Origin: Fibrobacter succinogenes
Lineage (GTDB): Bacteria; Fibrobacterota; Fibrobacteria; Fibrobacterales; Fibrobacteraceae
Reading direction: 5' to 3'
Length of the DNA stretch: 64,000 nt
NCBI GenBank assembly: GCA_902800345.1
Contig: CADCDO010000003.1
Coordinates: 1 to 64,000, forward strand
Shown here: positions 54,259 to 62,211 of the stretch, piece after piece
Position numbering within the stretch: the stretch's first letter is position 1
Layout of the letters: the number at the start of each line of letters is the position of its first letter
The notes under the pieces: model-generated
What the model was told of the DNA's origin: nothing
Databases searched by the model: none
What the model saw: the letters and a program-made list of their open reading frames with translations, nothing else
Program-made: the position numbers and the translations under genes

Positions 54259-54299
54259 TTTTTATGCGCGAGAGCTTGCCCCAGCGTAGCAGGAATGCT
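54259..54299 (+). repeat. 3'-end remnant of the structured element (copy D)
   Basis: About 40 bases including TTTTATGC, CGAGAGC and GCGTAGCAGG match the 3' part of the element (compare 51481-51515 and 63035-63075). The hairpin arms are degraded. It sits upstream of the intact fnlA, in the same relative position that copy A holds upstream of the truncated fnlA duplicate. Confidence 0.6.
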
Positions 54300-54416
54300 T
54301 TGAATCTGTAAACTTACAAAACGACTAAAAATCCACCCCAAAAGTTCCATTTTGCCTTTTTGAGACAAGATAAAATTTATTATATTTTGCTTGCAAAAAT
54401 TATAAAAGGAAAACAT

Positions 54417-55463
54417 ATGTCAAACTCCATCTTTTGTGGCAAGACCCTCCTGATTACCGGTGGCACGGGCAGTTTCGGCAATGCCGTGCTCAACCGCTTC
54501 CTCCAGACGGACATCGGTGAAATCCGCATTTTCAGCCGCGACGAGAAAAAACAGGACGACATGCGCCACGAGTTCCAGGCCAAGTGCCCCGAGGCTGCCG
54601 ACAAGATCAAGTTCTACATCGGCGACGTGCGCGACCTGGCTAGCGTCAAGAACGCGATGCACGGGGTGGACTACATTTTCCACGCGGCGGCCCTGAAGCA
54701 GGTGCCCAGTTGCGAGTTTTTCCCGCTGGAGGCGGTCAAGACCAACGTGTTCGGTACGGATAACGTGCTCACGGCTGCCATCGACGAGGGCGTGAAGAAC
54801 GTGGTGTGCCTGAGCACCGACAAGGCGGCCTACCCGGTGAACGCCATGGGCACGAGCAAGGCCATGATGGAGAAGGTCATCGTGGCGAAGTCCCGCACGG
54901 TTGCCCCCGAAAAGACGAAGATTTGCTGCACGCGCTACGGCAACGTGATGTGCAGCCGAGGTTCGGTCATCCCGTTGTGGATTGACCAGATTCGCGCGGG
55001 CCAGCCCATCACCATCACCGAGGGTTCCATGACGCGTTTCATCATGAGCTTGGACGAGGCGGTGGACCTGGTGCTGTTCGCTTTCGAGAACGGCGTGTCG
55101 GGCGACATCTTGGTGCAGAAGGCTCCGGCTTGCACTATCCAGACGCAGGCCGAGGCGGTGTGCGAGCTGTTCGGCGGCGACAAGAACGCCATCAAGGTCA
55201 TCGGCATCCGCCACGGCGAGAAGATGTACGAGACGCTACTCACCAACGAGGAATGCGCCCACGCCATCGACCTCGGCAACTTCTACCGCGTGCCCTGCGA
55301 CAAGCGTGGCTTGAACTATGATAAATATTTCAGTAAGGGTGATACCGAACGCAATACGCTTACTGAATTTAACAGCAGCAACACTAAGCTGCTGAACGTG
55401 GAACAGGTCAAGGAGAAGCTCCTCACGCTCCAGTACATCCGCGAGGAACTCGCGAAGAAGTAA
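54417..55463 (+). CDS. fnlA: UDP-N-acetylglucosamine 4,6-dehydratase/5-epimerase (FnlA/CapE/WbjB)
   Basis: A 348-residue SDR that starts UDP-N-acetyl-L-fucosamine synthesis from UDP-GlcNAc. It has TGGTGSFGNAVLNRF, HAAALKQVPSCEFFPLEAVKTNVFGT, LSTDKAAYPVNAMGTSKAMMEK (catalytic residues and modified YxxxK region) and RYGNVMCSRGSVIPLW, all typical of the CapE/FlaA1 group. The start ATG at 54417 follows an AAAAGGA ribosome-binding site. The two following genes encode the other enzymes of the FucNAc pathway, which favours FnlA over a PseB-type function. The first about 190 bases are duplicated at 51616. Confidence 0.9.
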   Translation: MSNSIFCGKTLLITGGTGSFGNAVLNRFLQTDIGEIRIFSRDEKKQDDMRHEFQAKCPEAADKIKFYIGDVRDLASVKNAMHGVDYIFHAAALKQVPSCEFFPLEAVKTNVFGTDNVLTAAIDEGVKNVVCLSTDKAAYPVNAMGTSKAMMEKVIVAKSRTVAPEKTKICCTRYGNVMCSRGSVIPLWIDQIRAGQPITITEGSMTRFIMSLDEAVDLVLFAFENGVSGDILVQKAPACTIQTQAEAVCELFGGDKNAIKVIGIRHGEKMYETLLTNEECAHAIDLGNFYRVPCDKRGLNYDKYFSKGDTERNTLTEFNSSNTKLLNVEQVKEKLLTLQYIREELAKK

Positions 55464-55530
55464 TGTCTAAGATGTCCCCCGGCCTAAGGTTGGTGTGCCA
55501 GCCGGAACAGCGTCGAAACAAGGAAAACAG

Positions 55531-56736
55531 ATGAATATTTTAGTAACAGGTGCCAAGGGCTTTGTGGGGCGTAACCTGGTGGCAGCGCTCGAGAGTATCC
55601 GCGACGGCAAGGACCGTACCCATGCGGGGCTCGTGATTGGTGAAATTTTTTCTTACGATATTGATTCTAAGTTGAAGGACTTGGACGATTATTGCGCAAG
55701 TGCGGACTTCGTGTTCAACCTTGCTGGCGTGAACCGTCCGAAGGACAACAGCGAGTTCATGGCCGGGAACTTCGGTTTTGCGAGCTCCCTGCTTGAAACG
55801 TTGAAACGCCACAATAACAAGTGTCCGGTGATGCTCAGCAGCAGTATTCAGGCTACGCTTGCAGGTCGTTTCGGTAATAGCGAATATGGCCGCAGCAAAA
55901 AAGCCGGCGAAGAACTGTTCTTTGAATATGGCAAAGAAAACGGTGTGCGTGTGCTAGTTTATCGTTTCCCGAACTTGTTCGGTAAATGGTGTCGCCCGAA
56001 CTACAACAGCGCCGTGGCTACGTTCTGCAATAACATTGCCAATGATTTGCCCATTCAGGTGAATGACCCGAATGTGGATATGGAGCTGCTCTACATCGAT
56101 GACCTTGTCGCCGAGATGGTTGCCGCCCTGCAGGGCGGGGAACATCATGCCGAGTTCGACGGTGTTGAGACTATCTTGAAGGAAGATGGCCGCTATTGCG
56201 CCGTCCCGACGGTTCATAAGATCAAGCTTGGTGAAATCGTGGACTTGCTCAATACGTTCCATGACCAGCCCAAGACGCTGGTGATGCCCGAAATCCCGAA
56301 CAACAGCTTCGCGAAAAAGCTCTATTCGACTTACTTGAGCTACTTGCCCAAGGAAAAGGTGAGCTTCCCGCTCAAGATGAACGTGGATGCTCGCGGCAGC
56401 TTTACCGAACTCCTGAAGACGGTGAACTGCGGCCAGTTCAGCGTGAACGTGTCCAAGCCGGGAATCACCAAGGGCGAACACTGGCACCACACCAAGTGGG
56501 AATTCTTCATCGTGGTGAGCGGTCGCGCCCTGATTCAGGAACGCAAGATCGGCACGGACGAAGTGATTGAATTCGAAGTGAGCGGCGAAAAGATTGAAGC
56601 TGTTCACATGTTGCCGGGCTATACTCACAACATTATTAATTTGTCCGATACTGAAAATCTGGTGACGGTCATGTGGGCTAACGAATCCTTTGACCCCAAC
56701 CATCCCGATACCTTCGGTGAAAAGGTGGTGAAGTAA
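55531..56736 (+). CDS. fnlB: UDP-FucNAc pathway reductase/epimerase (FnlB/CapF/WbjC)
   Basis: A 401-residue two-domain enzyme: an N-terminal SDR domain (ILVTGAKGFVGRNL, FNLAGVNRP, YGRSKKAGE with YxxxK) and a C-terminal cupin domain (about 285-395, with GEHWHHTKWEFFIVVSGRAL supplying metal ligands, then LPGYTHNIINL). This architecture is specific to CapF, which epimerises at C3 and reduces at C4. The start at 55531 has AAGGAAAA just upstream. Its stop overlaps the fnlC start (TAATG). Confidence 0.95.
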   Translation: MNILVTGAKGFVGRNLVAALESIRDGKDRTHAGLVIGEIFSYDIDSKLKDLDDYCASADFVFNLAGVNRPKDNSEFMAGNFGFASSLLETLKRHNNKCPVMLSSSIQATLAGRFGNSEYGRSKKAGEELFFEYGKENGVRVLVYRFPNLFGKWCRPNYNSAVATFCNNIANDLPIQVNDPNVDMELLYIDDLVAEMVAALQGGEHHAEFDGVETILKEDGRYCAVPTVHKIKLGEIVDLLNTFHDQPKTLVMPEIPNNSFAKKLYSTYLSYLPKEKVSFPLKMNVDARGSFTELLKTVNCGQFSVNVSKPGITKGEHWHHTKWEFFIVVSGRALIQERKIGTDEVIEFEVSGEKIEAVHMLPGYTHNIINLSDTENLVTVMWANESFDPNHPDTFGEKVVK

Positions 56737-57920
56737 TGAATATCAAGACAGACTACAGCGACGTGAAATTTGCCGACAACGGCAAGCTGAAACTCCTGAT
56801 TATCGTGGGCACGCGCCCCGAAATCATCCGCCTTGCGGCCGTCATCGACAAGTGCCGCAAGTATTTCGACTGCATCTTGGCGCACACTGGCCAGAATTAC
56901 GACTACAACCTGAATGGCGTGTTTTTCAAGGACTTGAGCCTCAAGGATCCTGAAGTCTATATGGATGCCGTGGGTGACGATCTTGGCGCTACCGTCGGGA
57001 ACATCATCAATTGCAGCTACAAGCTCATGGTCGCCTGCAAGCCTGATGCCTTGCTGATTCTCGGTGACACGAACAGCTGCCTCTCGGCTATTGGTGCTAA
57101 GCGTTTGCATATCCCGATTTTCCACATGGAAGCAGGCAACCGCTGCAAGGACGAATGCCTGCCCGAAGAGACCAACCGCCGCATCGTGGACATCATCAGC
57201 GACGTGAACATGGCCTACTCCGAGCACGCCCGCCGCTATCTGGCCGACTGCGGACTCCCCAAAGAACGCACATACGTGACAGGCAGCCCCATGGCCGAAG
57301 TTTTGCATAAGAATTTGTCTGCAATCGAAGCCAGCGACATCCACAAACGTCTCGGTCTCGAAAAGGGCAAGTACATTTTGCTCAGTGCCCACCGCGAAGA
57401 GAACATCGACACCGAGAAGAACTTTACGAGCCTCTTTACCGCCATCAACAAGATGGCCGAGAAGTACGACATGCCGATACTTTACAGCTGCCACCCGCGC
57501 AGCCGTAACCGCCTTGCCGCCAGCGGCTTCAAGCTCGACAAGCGCGTGATTCAGCATGAACCGCTCGGTTTCCATGACTACAATTGCCTGCAAATGAACG
57601 CATTCGCCGTCGTGAGCGACAGCGGCACCCTGCCCGAAGAAAGCTCCTTCTTCACGAGCGTCGGCCATCCGTTCCCGGCAATCTGCATCCGCACCAGCAC
57701 GGAACGCCCCGAAGCGCTCGACAAGGCCTGCTTCTTTATCGCCGGCATCAACGAAAAGTCGCTCTTGCAGGCTGTTGATACCGCAGTAACGATGAACGCC
57801 AACGGCGACCACGGAATCCCCGTCCCGGACTACGTCGAAGAAAACGTCAGCACGAAGGTCGTGAAGATCATCCAGAGCTACACTGGTATCGTCGACAAGA
57901 TGGTGTGGAGGAAATTCTAG
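56736..57920 (+). CDS. fnlC: UDP-N-acetyl-L-fucosamine-forming 2-epimerase (FnlC/CapG/WbjD)
   Basis: A 394-residue member of the UDP-GlcNAc 2-epimerase (WecB) family, GT-B-like fold. Motifs are IIVGTRPEIIRLAAVI, HTGQNYDYN, LGDTNSCLSA, HMEAGNRCKDECLPEETNRRIVD, SAHREENID, and the C-terminal VSDSGTLPEESSFF. In this gene order it acts as CapG, giving UDP-L-FucNAc. It is the last gene of the polysaccharide locus and is convergent with an ATPase remnant whose stop codon overlaps its own. Confidence 0.93.
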   Translation: MNIKTDYSDVKFADNGKLKLLIIVGTRPEIIRLAAVIDKCRKYFDCILAHTGQNYDYNLNGVFFKDLSLKDPEVYMDAVGDDLGATVGNIINCSYKLMVACKPDALLILGDTNSCLSAIGAKRLHIPIFHMEAGNRCKDECLPEETNRRIVDIISDVNMAYSEHARRYLADCGLPKERTYVTGSPMAEVLHKNLSAIEASDIHKRLGLEKGKYILLSAHREENIDTEKNFTSLFTAINKMAEKYDMPILYSCHPRSRNRLAASGFKLDKRVIQHEPLGFHDYNCLQMNAFAVVSDSGTLPEESSFFTSVGHPFPAICIRTSTERPEALDKACFFIAGINEKSLLQAVDTAVTMNANGDHGIPVPDYVEENVSTKVVKIIQSYTGIVDKMVWRKF

Positions 57921-58185
57921 AATCTTGCTCTTGAAATTGAAATTATCGCTTCGTGGGGCTTGTCCTTTTCGGCGAACCAGGTCTGGTCACGCCGCAATAT
58001 CTCGTTGTTTAGCGGGTTCGTGTCGTGGGTGGCGAATATCAGTTGCGCGTTGTTCGGTTTGCCCTTTCCCGGTTACAAGCGTGTCGATGATCGGCCCGGA
58101 CAGGTCGAGTATCTTGAGAGTCCCTTCGGATTCCATGTCTTCGGAATTGAAGAGTTTTAGAAGAATTATACATAAAATGTGAATT
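57917..58185 (-). pseudogene. Remnant of an AAA15-type ATPase gene
   Basis: On the minus strand the sequence reads as the end of an abortive-infection-type ATPase: FNSEDMESEGTLKILDLSGPIIDTL in one frame, then after a one-base shift near 58068, NNAQLIFATHDTNPL and a tail ending SISRARF at a stop codon (57917-57919). The Walker B segment that should lie between (a DELD...LH motif) is missing, so there is a deletion as well as the shift. The remnant is of the same general kind as the intact ATPase that follows on the plus strand, but the sequences differ. Confidence 0.7.
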
Positions 58186-58257
58186 TTATGAGAAAAAATC
58201 TCGTAAAACATTGACTTTTTGCTGTTTTTTGCTATATTATGGTACAGGAGATGATAT

Positions 58258-59610
58258 ATGCTGCTGAATTTTACCGTTTCGAATTGGAAATCCTTCAAGG
58301 AAAAGACGTCTTTGTCCATGATTGCGAGCAAGGAAAAACAGCATGCGAACCACATTCAGTATTTGCCGGAATACAAGCTGAATGTTTTGCCGATTGCTGT
58401 TGTTTTTGGAGCTAACGCTGCGGGTAAGTCTAACCTGGTCAAGGCCATCGATTTTGCAGTGGGGCAGATAACCTCTACCGATTTTGACCCCTACCACAAG
58501 GAGCCGGTGGATTCGTTCAGGATTGACCCTGAAAATGTCTCGAAAAACAGTGAATTCGAGTTCACGTTCACGATTGATGACCGGATGTATCATTACCGTT
58601 TCGCACTTAGCCATGAAGGCTTTGTTGCTTGGGAAAAACTTGAACGAGCTCGTGGCAAACGCTTGAAGGCCGTGTTTGAACGTGATGAAAATGGAGTGTT
58701 CAGTTTCGAACCCTCCATGCCGAAGGAAGCCCGTAATGCGATTCAGGGAACCCTGAAGCAGCGGCTTGCTCTGTCTTATATGCAGATTCAAGATGTTCCC
58801 GGCCTTGAAGAACTTAAAAAGATTTATTTCTGGTTCCGTTTCAAGCTCGTTGTGCTTACGCCGGCCAGCCGCCTTATCCGCTTTACGGACAAGACTATGC
58901 CGACGGACAAACTTTCTATGGTTTTGCATAAGCTGGATACCAGCATCGAGAAGATAGACTTTAAGCCTTTTGAGGAATATTCGAACTTTTTCGCAAAGGA
59001 TTACATTGCCGAGATTGTCAGGGTGCTTTCTTCGGGAGCCATCAATGTTTTGGCAATGGGGAACAACGATGATTTTTATCGGTTTGAGTTCCAGAACGGA
59101 GAGCTTAAATGTTACAAGATGATTTCGTATCATCGCGGTGTGGATGGTTCGCTGGTTCCGTTTGAAATTTCCGAGAATTCCGACGGTACACGCCGGTGCC
59201 TGCACCTGTTCCCGGCTTTCAACGACCTGGTTTCACTAGGTTCGGACTGTTGCTATGTCATTGATGAACTTGATCGGAGCCTGCATACCAATCTGGTAAA
59301 GCAACTGCTAGCTTCATTCCTTGAAACTAGGAATCAGGATACCCGTTCGCAATTGGTGCTGACGAACCACGATATTGAACAAATGGACCAGGATGTTTTG
59401 CGTCGCGATGAAATTTGGATTGCCGAACGTAATGCCGAATTTGGGGCGACGGAATTGTCTTCGCTTGATGAATTCATCATAAAGGAAGCCAAGATTCGTA
59501 AGGACCGAAACTTGCCCAAGTTGTATCTTGACGGCTGTCTTGGCGGCGTACCGAATATCGAATCTTATGCCGATCTGTTTGATTACGCAAGTGGGGAATC
59601 GGATGGGTAA
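58258..59610 (+). CDS. AAA15/RloC-like ATPase, putative defence gene
   Basis: A 450-residue ATP-binding protein of the AAA_15/AAA_21 group found in phage-defence and abortive-infection loci. The N-terminus is typical (MLLNFTVSNWKSFKEKTSLSMIAS), Walker A is GANAAGKSN (51-59), there is a long middle region of helices, ENSDGTRRCLHLFPAF is the signature-like segment, Walker B is VIDELDRSLHTNL (about 336-348) and the H-loop is LTNHDIEQMD. A good ribosome-binding site (AGGAG) lies upstream. The following frame starts 8 bases before its stop, so a partner was once coupled to it; that partner now looks broken. Confidence 0.82.
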   Translation: MLLNFTVSNWKSFKEKTSLSMIASKEKQHANHIQYLPEYKLNVLPIAVVFGANAAGKSNLVKAIDFAVGQITSTDFDPYHKEPVDSFRIDPENVSKNSEFEFTFTIDDRMYHYRFALSHEGFVAWEKLERARGKRLKAVFERDENGVFSFEPSMPKEARNAIQGTLKQRLALSYMQIQDVPGLEELKKIYFWFRFKLVVLTPASRLIRFTDKTMPTDKLSMVLHKLDTSIEKIDFKPFEEYSNFFAKDYIAEIVRVLSSGAINVLAMGNNDDFYRFEFQNGELKCYKMISYHRGVDGSLVPFEISENSDGTRRCLHLFPAFNDLVSLGSDCCYVIDELDRSLHTNLVKQLLASFLETRNQDTRSQLVLTNHDIEQMDQDVLRRDEIWIAERNAEFGATELSSLDEFIIKEAKIRKDRNLPKLYLDGCLGGVPNIESYADLFDYASGESDG

Positions 59611-60296
59611 CGACGAGAAAAGATTTAACGAGTTAATCACGGGTATGCGCCGTTCCAGCAAGACGAAACCACTTGCGACGCCACGGCCCATTCAGACGCA
59701 AAAGACTCCATGTTCTTCTTGAAACGAAGTCGGTATTGGTTTTCAGTTGAAGTCGGTGAAGCCATTTATTCCGGCGGAGAGTGTGGATGCACCGATTTTG
59801 TGCCAGAAAAAAGAGGCGGAGCTTGTTGCTGCAGTAGTTGGGTTGCTGAAGGCCAATCCGATTGTCTTGGGACCGGATGGAGTTGCCGTGCATTTGGATG
59901 TTCCGGACCGTGATCCTGAAAAATCCGAACATGAAGCGAATGAATGCAGGACGATTGAGTCTCGTGCAAAGCACCTGTGTGGCGGTCATGAGTATCATTT
60001 CGATATTCGACGAGCCCAATATGCGGGGTGTATCGTCGAAACATTGAAAAGTCCGGCGATTATTGCTGAAGGAAATGATAGGCATTTTTATTTGCGCCGT
60101 TATAAGGATAGAACTCTGCATGTGGTTATCTCGTCATTGCCTGTTGGGGGGAGCGTCTTCTGTTGTTGGGGTGGCTTACGAGAAAAATAGCGACCTTGTT
60201 ACGCAATACCCGAACATTCCGGCTTTGACATCGGGAAATGCTAGACGATGGAATCCGGAAAATGCACAGGTGATTTATAAGAACGGGAGTATTTAA
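59603..60296 (+). pseudogene. Broken nuclease-like partner gene (BECR/PBECR-type), two frameshifts
   Basis: A frame starts at ATG 59603 (MGNDEKRFNELITGMRRSS) overlapping the ATPase stop, but ends after 39 codons. A second frame, about 59747-60190, carries a soluble domain with an ETLKSPAIIAEGNDRHFYLRR segment and then strands DRTLHVVISS. A third frame to 60296 supplies TQYPNIPALTSGNARRW and a final IYKNGSI. Joined, these resemble the barnase-EndoU-ColicinE5/RelE-like nuclease domains of toxins. At least two frameshifts (near 59715 and 60150-60180) break it. Alternatively two adjacent small genes decayed separately. Confidence 0.55.
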
Positions 60297-60300
60297 ATAT

Positions 60301-60336
60301 TGTAAGCTTCCCCATAATTGTAAGCTTCCCCATAAT
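60301..60336. repeat. Perfect 18-bp tandem duplication
   Basis: TGTAAGCTTCCCCATAAT occurs twice without gap (60301-60318, 60319-60336), directly before the left end of the IS remnant. It ends in the first T of the IS terminal repeat. Confidence 0.9.
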
Positions 60337-60411
60337 TAGGACTGTTCATAACTAGACAAAAGACAATTCTGCCTGCGTCAAAATGCTACCTTTGGTAGCA
60401 AAGGAACAGCC

Positions 60412-60588
60412 ATGAAGAAACGGACTCATTCCGAATCGGAAATCGTCAAAAGCGTAAACGAACTTGATGCCTGCCAGCTAAAAAAGCTCAAGGAACTCGA
60501 AGAAGAGAACGCCAAGCTCAAGAAGATGTACGCCAATCTCGCCCTGGACAACGAGATTCTCCGCGAGGTCATCAAAAAAAAACTCTAG
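60412..60588 (+). pseudogene. IS3 OrfA with helix-turn-helix deleted
   Basis: A 58-codon frame starts like an IS3 OrfA (HSESEIVKSVNELDA) and ends with the leucine-zipper part (KLKELEEENAKLKKMYANL...REVIKKKL). The helix-turn-helix of about 30 residues that should lie between is missing, in frame. The ATG has AAGGA upstream. It may still make a small coiled-coil peptide able to bind intact OrfA, but not DNA. Confidence 0.8.
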
Positions 60589-60723
60589 AGACGAACGTCG
60601 CATTGGCCATGCTTGCATGAGCCAATATGACTGAGGTGAATTGGCGATTCATTTCAACAAGCGACAGCCGTTGCGCAAACGCTTGCCAGCCCGTGTCAAG
60701 AATCCGCTCGTGACACCGGAGCA

Positions 60724-60894
60724 GAATTCATTTCACATGAATTTCAAGATTGGTGCGATGGAAACGGAATCAAAATTTTGTACACGCAGCCCGGGTGTCC
60801 GACTCAGAACAGCTACATCGAACGATTTAACGGATCGTACCGAAGATCGGTTGATGAGAACTGGGTGATTTTGTATACTTTAAACCAGTCCTAA
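60724..60894 (+). pseudogene. C-terminal fragment of IS3 OrfB transposase
   Basis: The frame reads EFISHEFQDWCDGNGIK, then YTQPGCPTQNSYIERFNGSYRR. This is the rve/DDE integrase region around the last catalytic Glu (in YIERFNG). The first two catalytic Asp residues and the C-terminus are gone. The frame runs into the right terminal repeat and stops there. Sequence 60590-60720 holds further decayed OrfB pieces. Confidence 0.82.
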
Positions 60895-60911
60895 AAATGG
60901 GTAGCGGACAC

Positions 60912-61050
60912 CGCGTTAGGGATCGAAGCCCGAAGGGCCGGGAGGGCCGCTCGTATCTTGCGCTCGGCCCTCTAGGCGGGGAAGCTGTGGGGTGATGCCA
61001 CGGCTTCGTGCCGCGAGAGCCCGACCCCGGCCTTGGCCGGGGAACGCCCG
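60912..61050 (+). ncRNA. Multi-copy structured element, copy B (5'-truncated)
   Basis: This copy lacks the first about 65 bases of copies A and C and starts at the internal GCGTTAGGGAT block. It keeps the GGGCCG...CGGCCCTCTAGG region and a 10-bp helix GAAGCUGUGG/CCACGGCUUC (60981-60990, 60998-61007), closed by a G-U pair around GUGA with a bulged G (60997). The final hairpin is CCCCGGCC-TT-GGCCGGGG (61025-61042), longer than in A and C but in the same place and again followed by AACGCCC. The IS3 remnant lies immediately upstream and may have caused the truncation. The Panacea cassette promoter begins 40 bases downstream. Confidence 0.78.
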
Positions 61051-61089
61051 TAATTGTTTAATTAGTCGAAAAAAAATCTCTTAGACCTA

Positions 61090-61118
61090 TTGACAAACCG
61101 AATCTGTTTGTGTATATT
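61090..61118 (+). promoter_or_regulatory. Promoter of the Panacea toxin-antitoxin operon
   Basis: TTGACA at 61090-61095 and TATATT at 61113-61118 are spaced by 17 bases, a near-consensus sigma70 promoter. The palindromic operator starts eight bases after the -10 hexamer, over the expected start point. Confidence 0.8.
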
Positions 61119-61125
61119 TGATAGT

Positions 61126-61157
61126 GAACAAATGTGCATTATATGCAAGATTTGTTC
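61126..61157. promoter_or_regulatory. Composite palindromic operator
   Basis: Outer arms GAACAAAT (61126-61133) and ATTTGTTC (61150-61157) are perfect inverted repeats. Nested inside is TGCAT-TAT-ATGCA (61035 region equivalent at 61135-61147). The position over the transcription start suggests repression by the antitoxin or toxin-antitoxin complex. Confidence 0.75.
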
Positions 61158-61198
61158 GTAATTTCTTGAACAATACTGACTTAGATCCAATAGAGGGG

Positions 61199-61227
61199 TT
61201 GACTTGAATGTTGAAATTTCATATTTT
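61199..61227 (+). promoter_or_regulatory. Possible second promoter close to the Panacea gene
   Basis: TTGACT (61199-61204) and TATTTT (61222-61227) are 17 bases apart, shortly before the AGGGGAAAGG ribosome-binding site. It is outside the palindromic operator, so it could give a basal antitoxin supply. Confidence 0.4.
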
Positions 61228-61244
61228 TAGGGGAAAGGAATCGC

Positions 61245-61787
61245 ATGTCCGCATTTAAACCATTGTTCGGCAAGGATGTCCTGATCAATGCCGCCTTGTG
61301 GGTCGCCACGAGGTTGCCCGAGGATCAGTGTCGCTTGCACAAGATTTTCAAAATCTTGTGGTTTGCGGACTTGTACCACCTGAAAAAATACGGCAGGACC
61401 GTCACTGGCGACACGTATATCGCCATGAACAATGGACCTGTGCCGTCTGTCTTGTACGACGAGATGAAGCCGGACCCGTCGGAGGGCGATGCCTTCCGGC
61501 GTTTCGACCGCGGAAACGAGAAGGGCTTCGTGGTGCCGCTGAAGAGTGTCAATGCGGATTACCTTTCGGAGACCGATGTCGAGGCCCTGACCTACTCGCT
61601 TAATTTGTACAAAGACAAGTCATTCGACGAATTGACCCAGTTGTCCCACAAACATGCCTGGAATTCGGCCCGGAACGCGGGCATGAATACGTCTATCAGG
61701 ATAGATGAAATCCTTGATGAGATTGGTGCGGACAGCGAACTCCGCGAATACGTAAAAGACGATATTCTCTTCAGGCAGGCGCTTTAA
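61245..61787 (+). CDS. Panacea (DUF4065/SocA-like) antitoxin
   Basis: A 180-residue protein with the Panacea domain, first known from the proteolytic adaptor SocA and phage GepA and later shown to be a general antitoxin domain. Family features are LHKIFKILWFADLYHLKKYGRTVTGDTYIAMNNGPVPSVLYDEMK (about 30-75) and the C-terminal THKH-like LSHKHAWNSAR (about 133-143). It starts with a strong ribosome-binding site. The next gene begins two bases after its stop, the usual antitoxin-first order of PanAT pairs. Confidence 0.9.
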   Translation: MSAFKPLFGKDVLINAALWVATRLPEDQCRLHKIFKILWFADLYHLKKYGRTVTGDTYIAMNNGPVPSVLYDEMKPDPSEGDAFRRFDRGNEKGFVVPLKSVNADYLSETDVEALTYSLNLYKDKSFDELTQLSHKHAWNSARNAGMNTSIRIDEILDEIGADSELREYVKDDILFRQAL

Positions 61788-61789
61788 TT

Positions 61790-62197
61790 ATGGAACTGCC
61801 TAAGGATTTAACGGGGCGCTTGTATTCTGAGCGCGGTGCTGTGGTCCATTCGGAAGTCAATTCTGTTATAAAAACGGACCATGGCAAGTATTTGCTGGTT
61901 GTCAAGAAAACCGAATCGCTGGTGGTATGCTGTTCCGTCAATTCGGAACGCTACCGTTTCAAGCCGGAGGAATCGCAGCCCAAGATTCTGAAGAGCGAGA
62001 ACGACTTTCTGCATCACGATTCCTTTGTAGACTGTGCGCAGATCTTTGCGATAGATGTGAATGTCTTTCTGAATAACATGAGTAAGGGCGTGTTTGTGCC
62101 CGTGGGACTGTTGAACGAAATCTCGATGGCGTTTGTCCTACGTGCGGGGCAGACCTGCCCGATGTTGAATAAGGTCGAGCAGAGTTATTTCAAGTAG
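61790..62197 (+). CDS. Putative toxin partner of Panacea (PemK/MazF-like fold suspected)
   Basis: A 135-residue protein that I cannot match to a named toxin. The strand pattern recalls the SH3-like barrel of PemK/MazF: an early basic loop, then KYLLVVKKTESLVVCCSVNSE, and later HHDSFVDCAQIFAID, which resembles the L..DSyVd strand of that family. No canonical catalytic set is clear. The N-terminal LTGRLYSERGAVVHSEVN may hold an active-site Arg/His. Position two bases behind a Panacea gene makes it the toxin by context. Length fits toxins in such pairs. Confidence 0.65.
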   Translation: MELPKDLTGRLYSERGAVVHSEVNSVIKTDHGKYLLVVKKTESLVVCCSVNSERYRFKPEESQPKILKSENDFLHHDSFVDCAQIFAIDVNVFLNNMSKGVFVPVGLLNEISMAFVLRAGQTCPMLNKVEQSYFK

Positions 62198-62211
62198 TAG
62201 GCCTCTCTGTA

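Larger units (their letters stand above)
60336..60894 (+). mobile_element. IS3-family insertion sequence, internally deleted
   Basis: Terminal inverted repeats are TTAGGACTGTT (60336-60346) and AACCAGTCCTAA (60883-60894), differing by one inserted base. Inside are an OrfA remnant (60412-60588) and the end of OrfB (60724-60894). Total length is 559 bases against about 1.2-1.4 kb for a complete IS3-type element, so it cannot move by itself. A hairpin GCTACC-TTT-GGTAGC (60385-60399) precedes the OrfA ribosome-binding site. The right end lies 17 bases before the truncated structured element copy B. Confidence 0.85.

Noticed and set aside
57960..58182. Plus-strand small frames between fnlC and the ATPase gene
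   Set aside because: The minus strand there carries the ATPase remnant with recognisable motifs, so the plus-strand frames are shadows.
59710..59913. A Cys-rich 67-codon frame in the broken partner gene
   Set aside because: It overlaps the frame that carries the recognisable nuclease-like domain; the Cys clusters come from reading that domain out of frame.
60301..60336. The 18-bp tandem repeat as target-site duplication of the IS3 remnant
   Set aside because: Both units lie on the same side of the element and are far longer than the 3-5 bp duplications usual for IS3.
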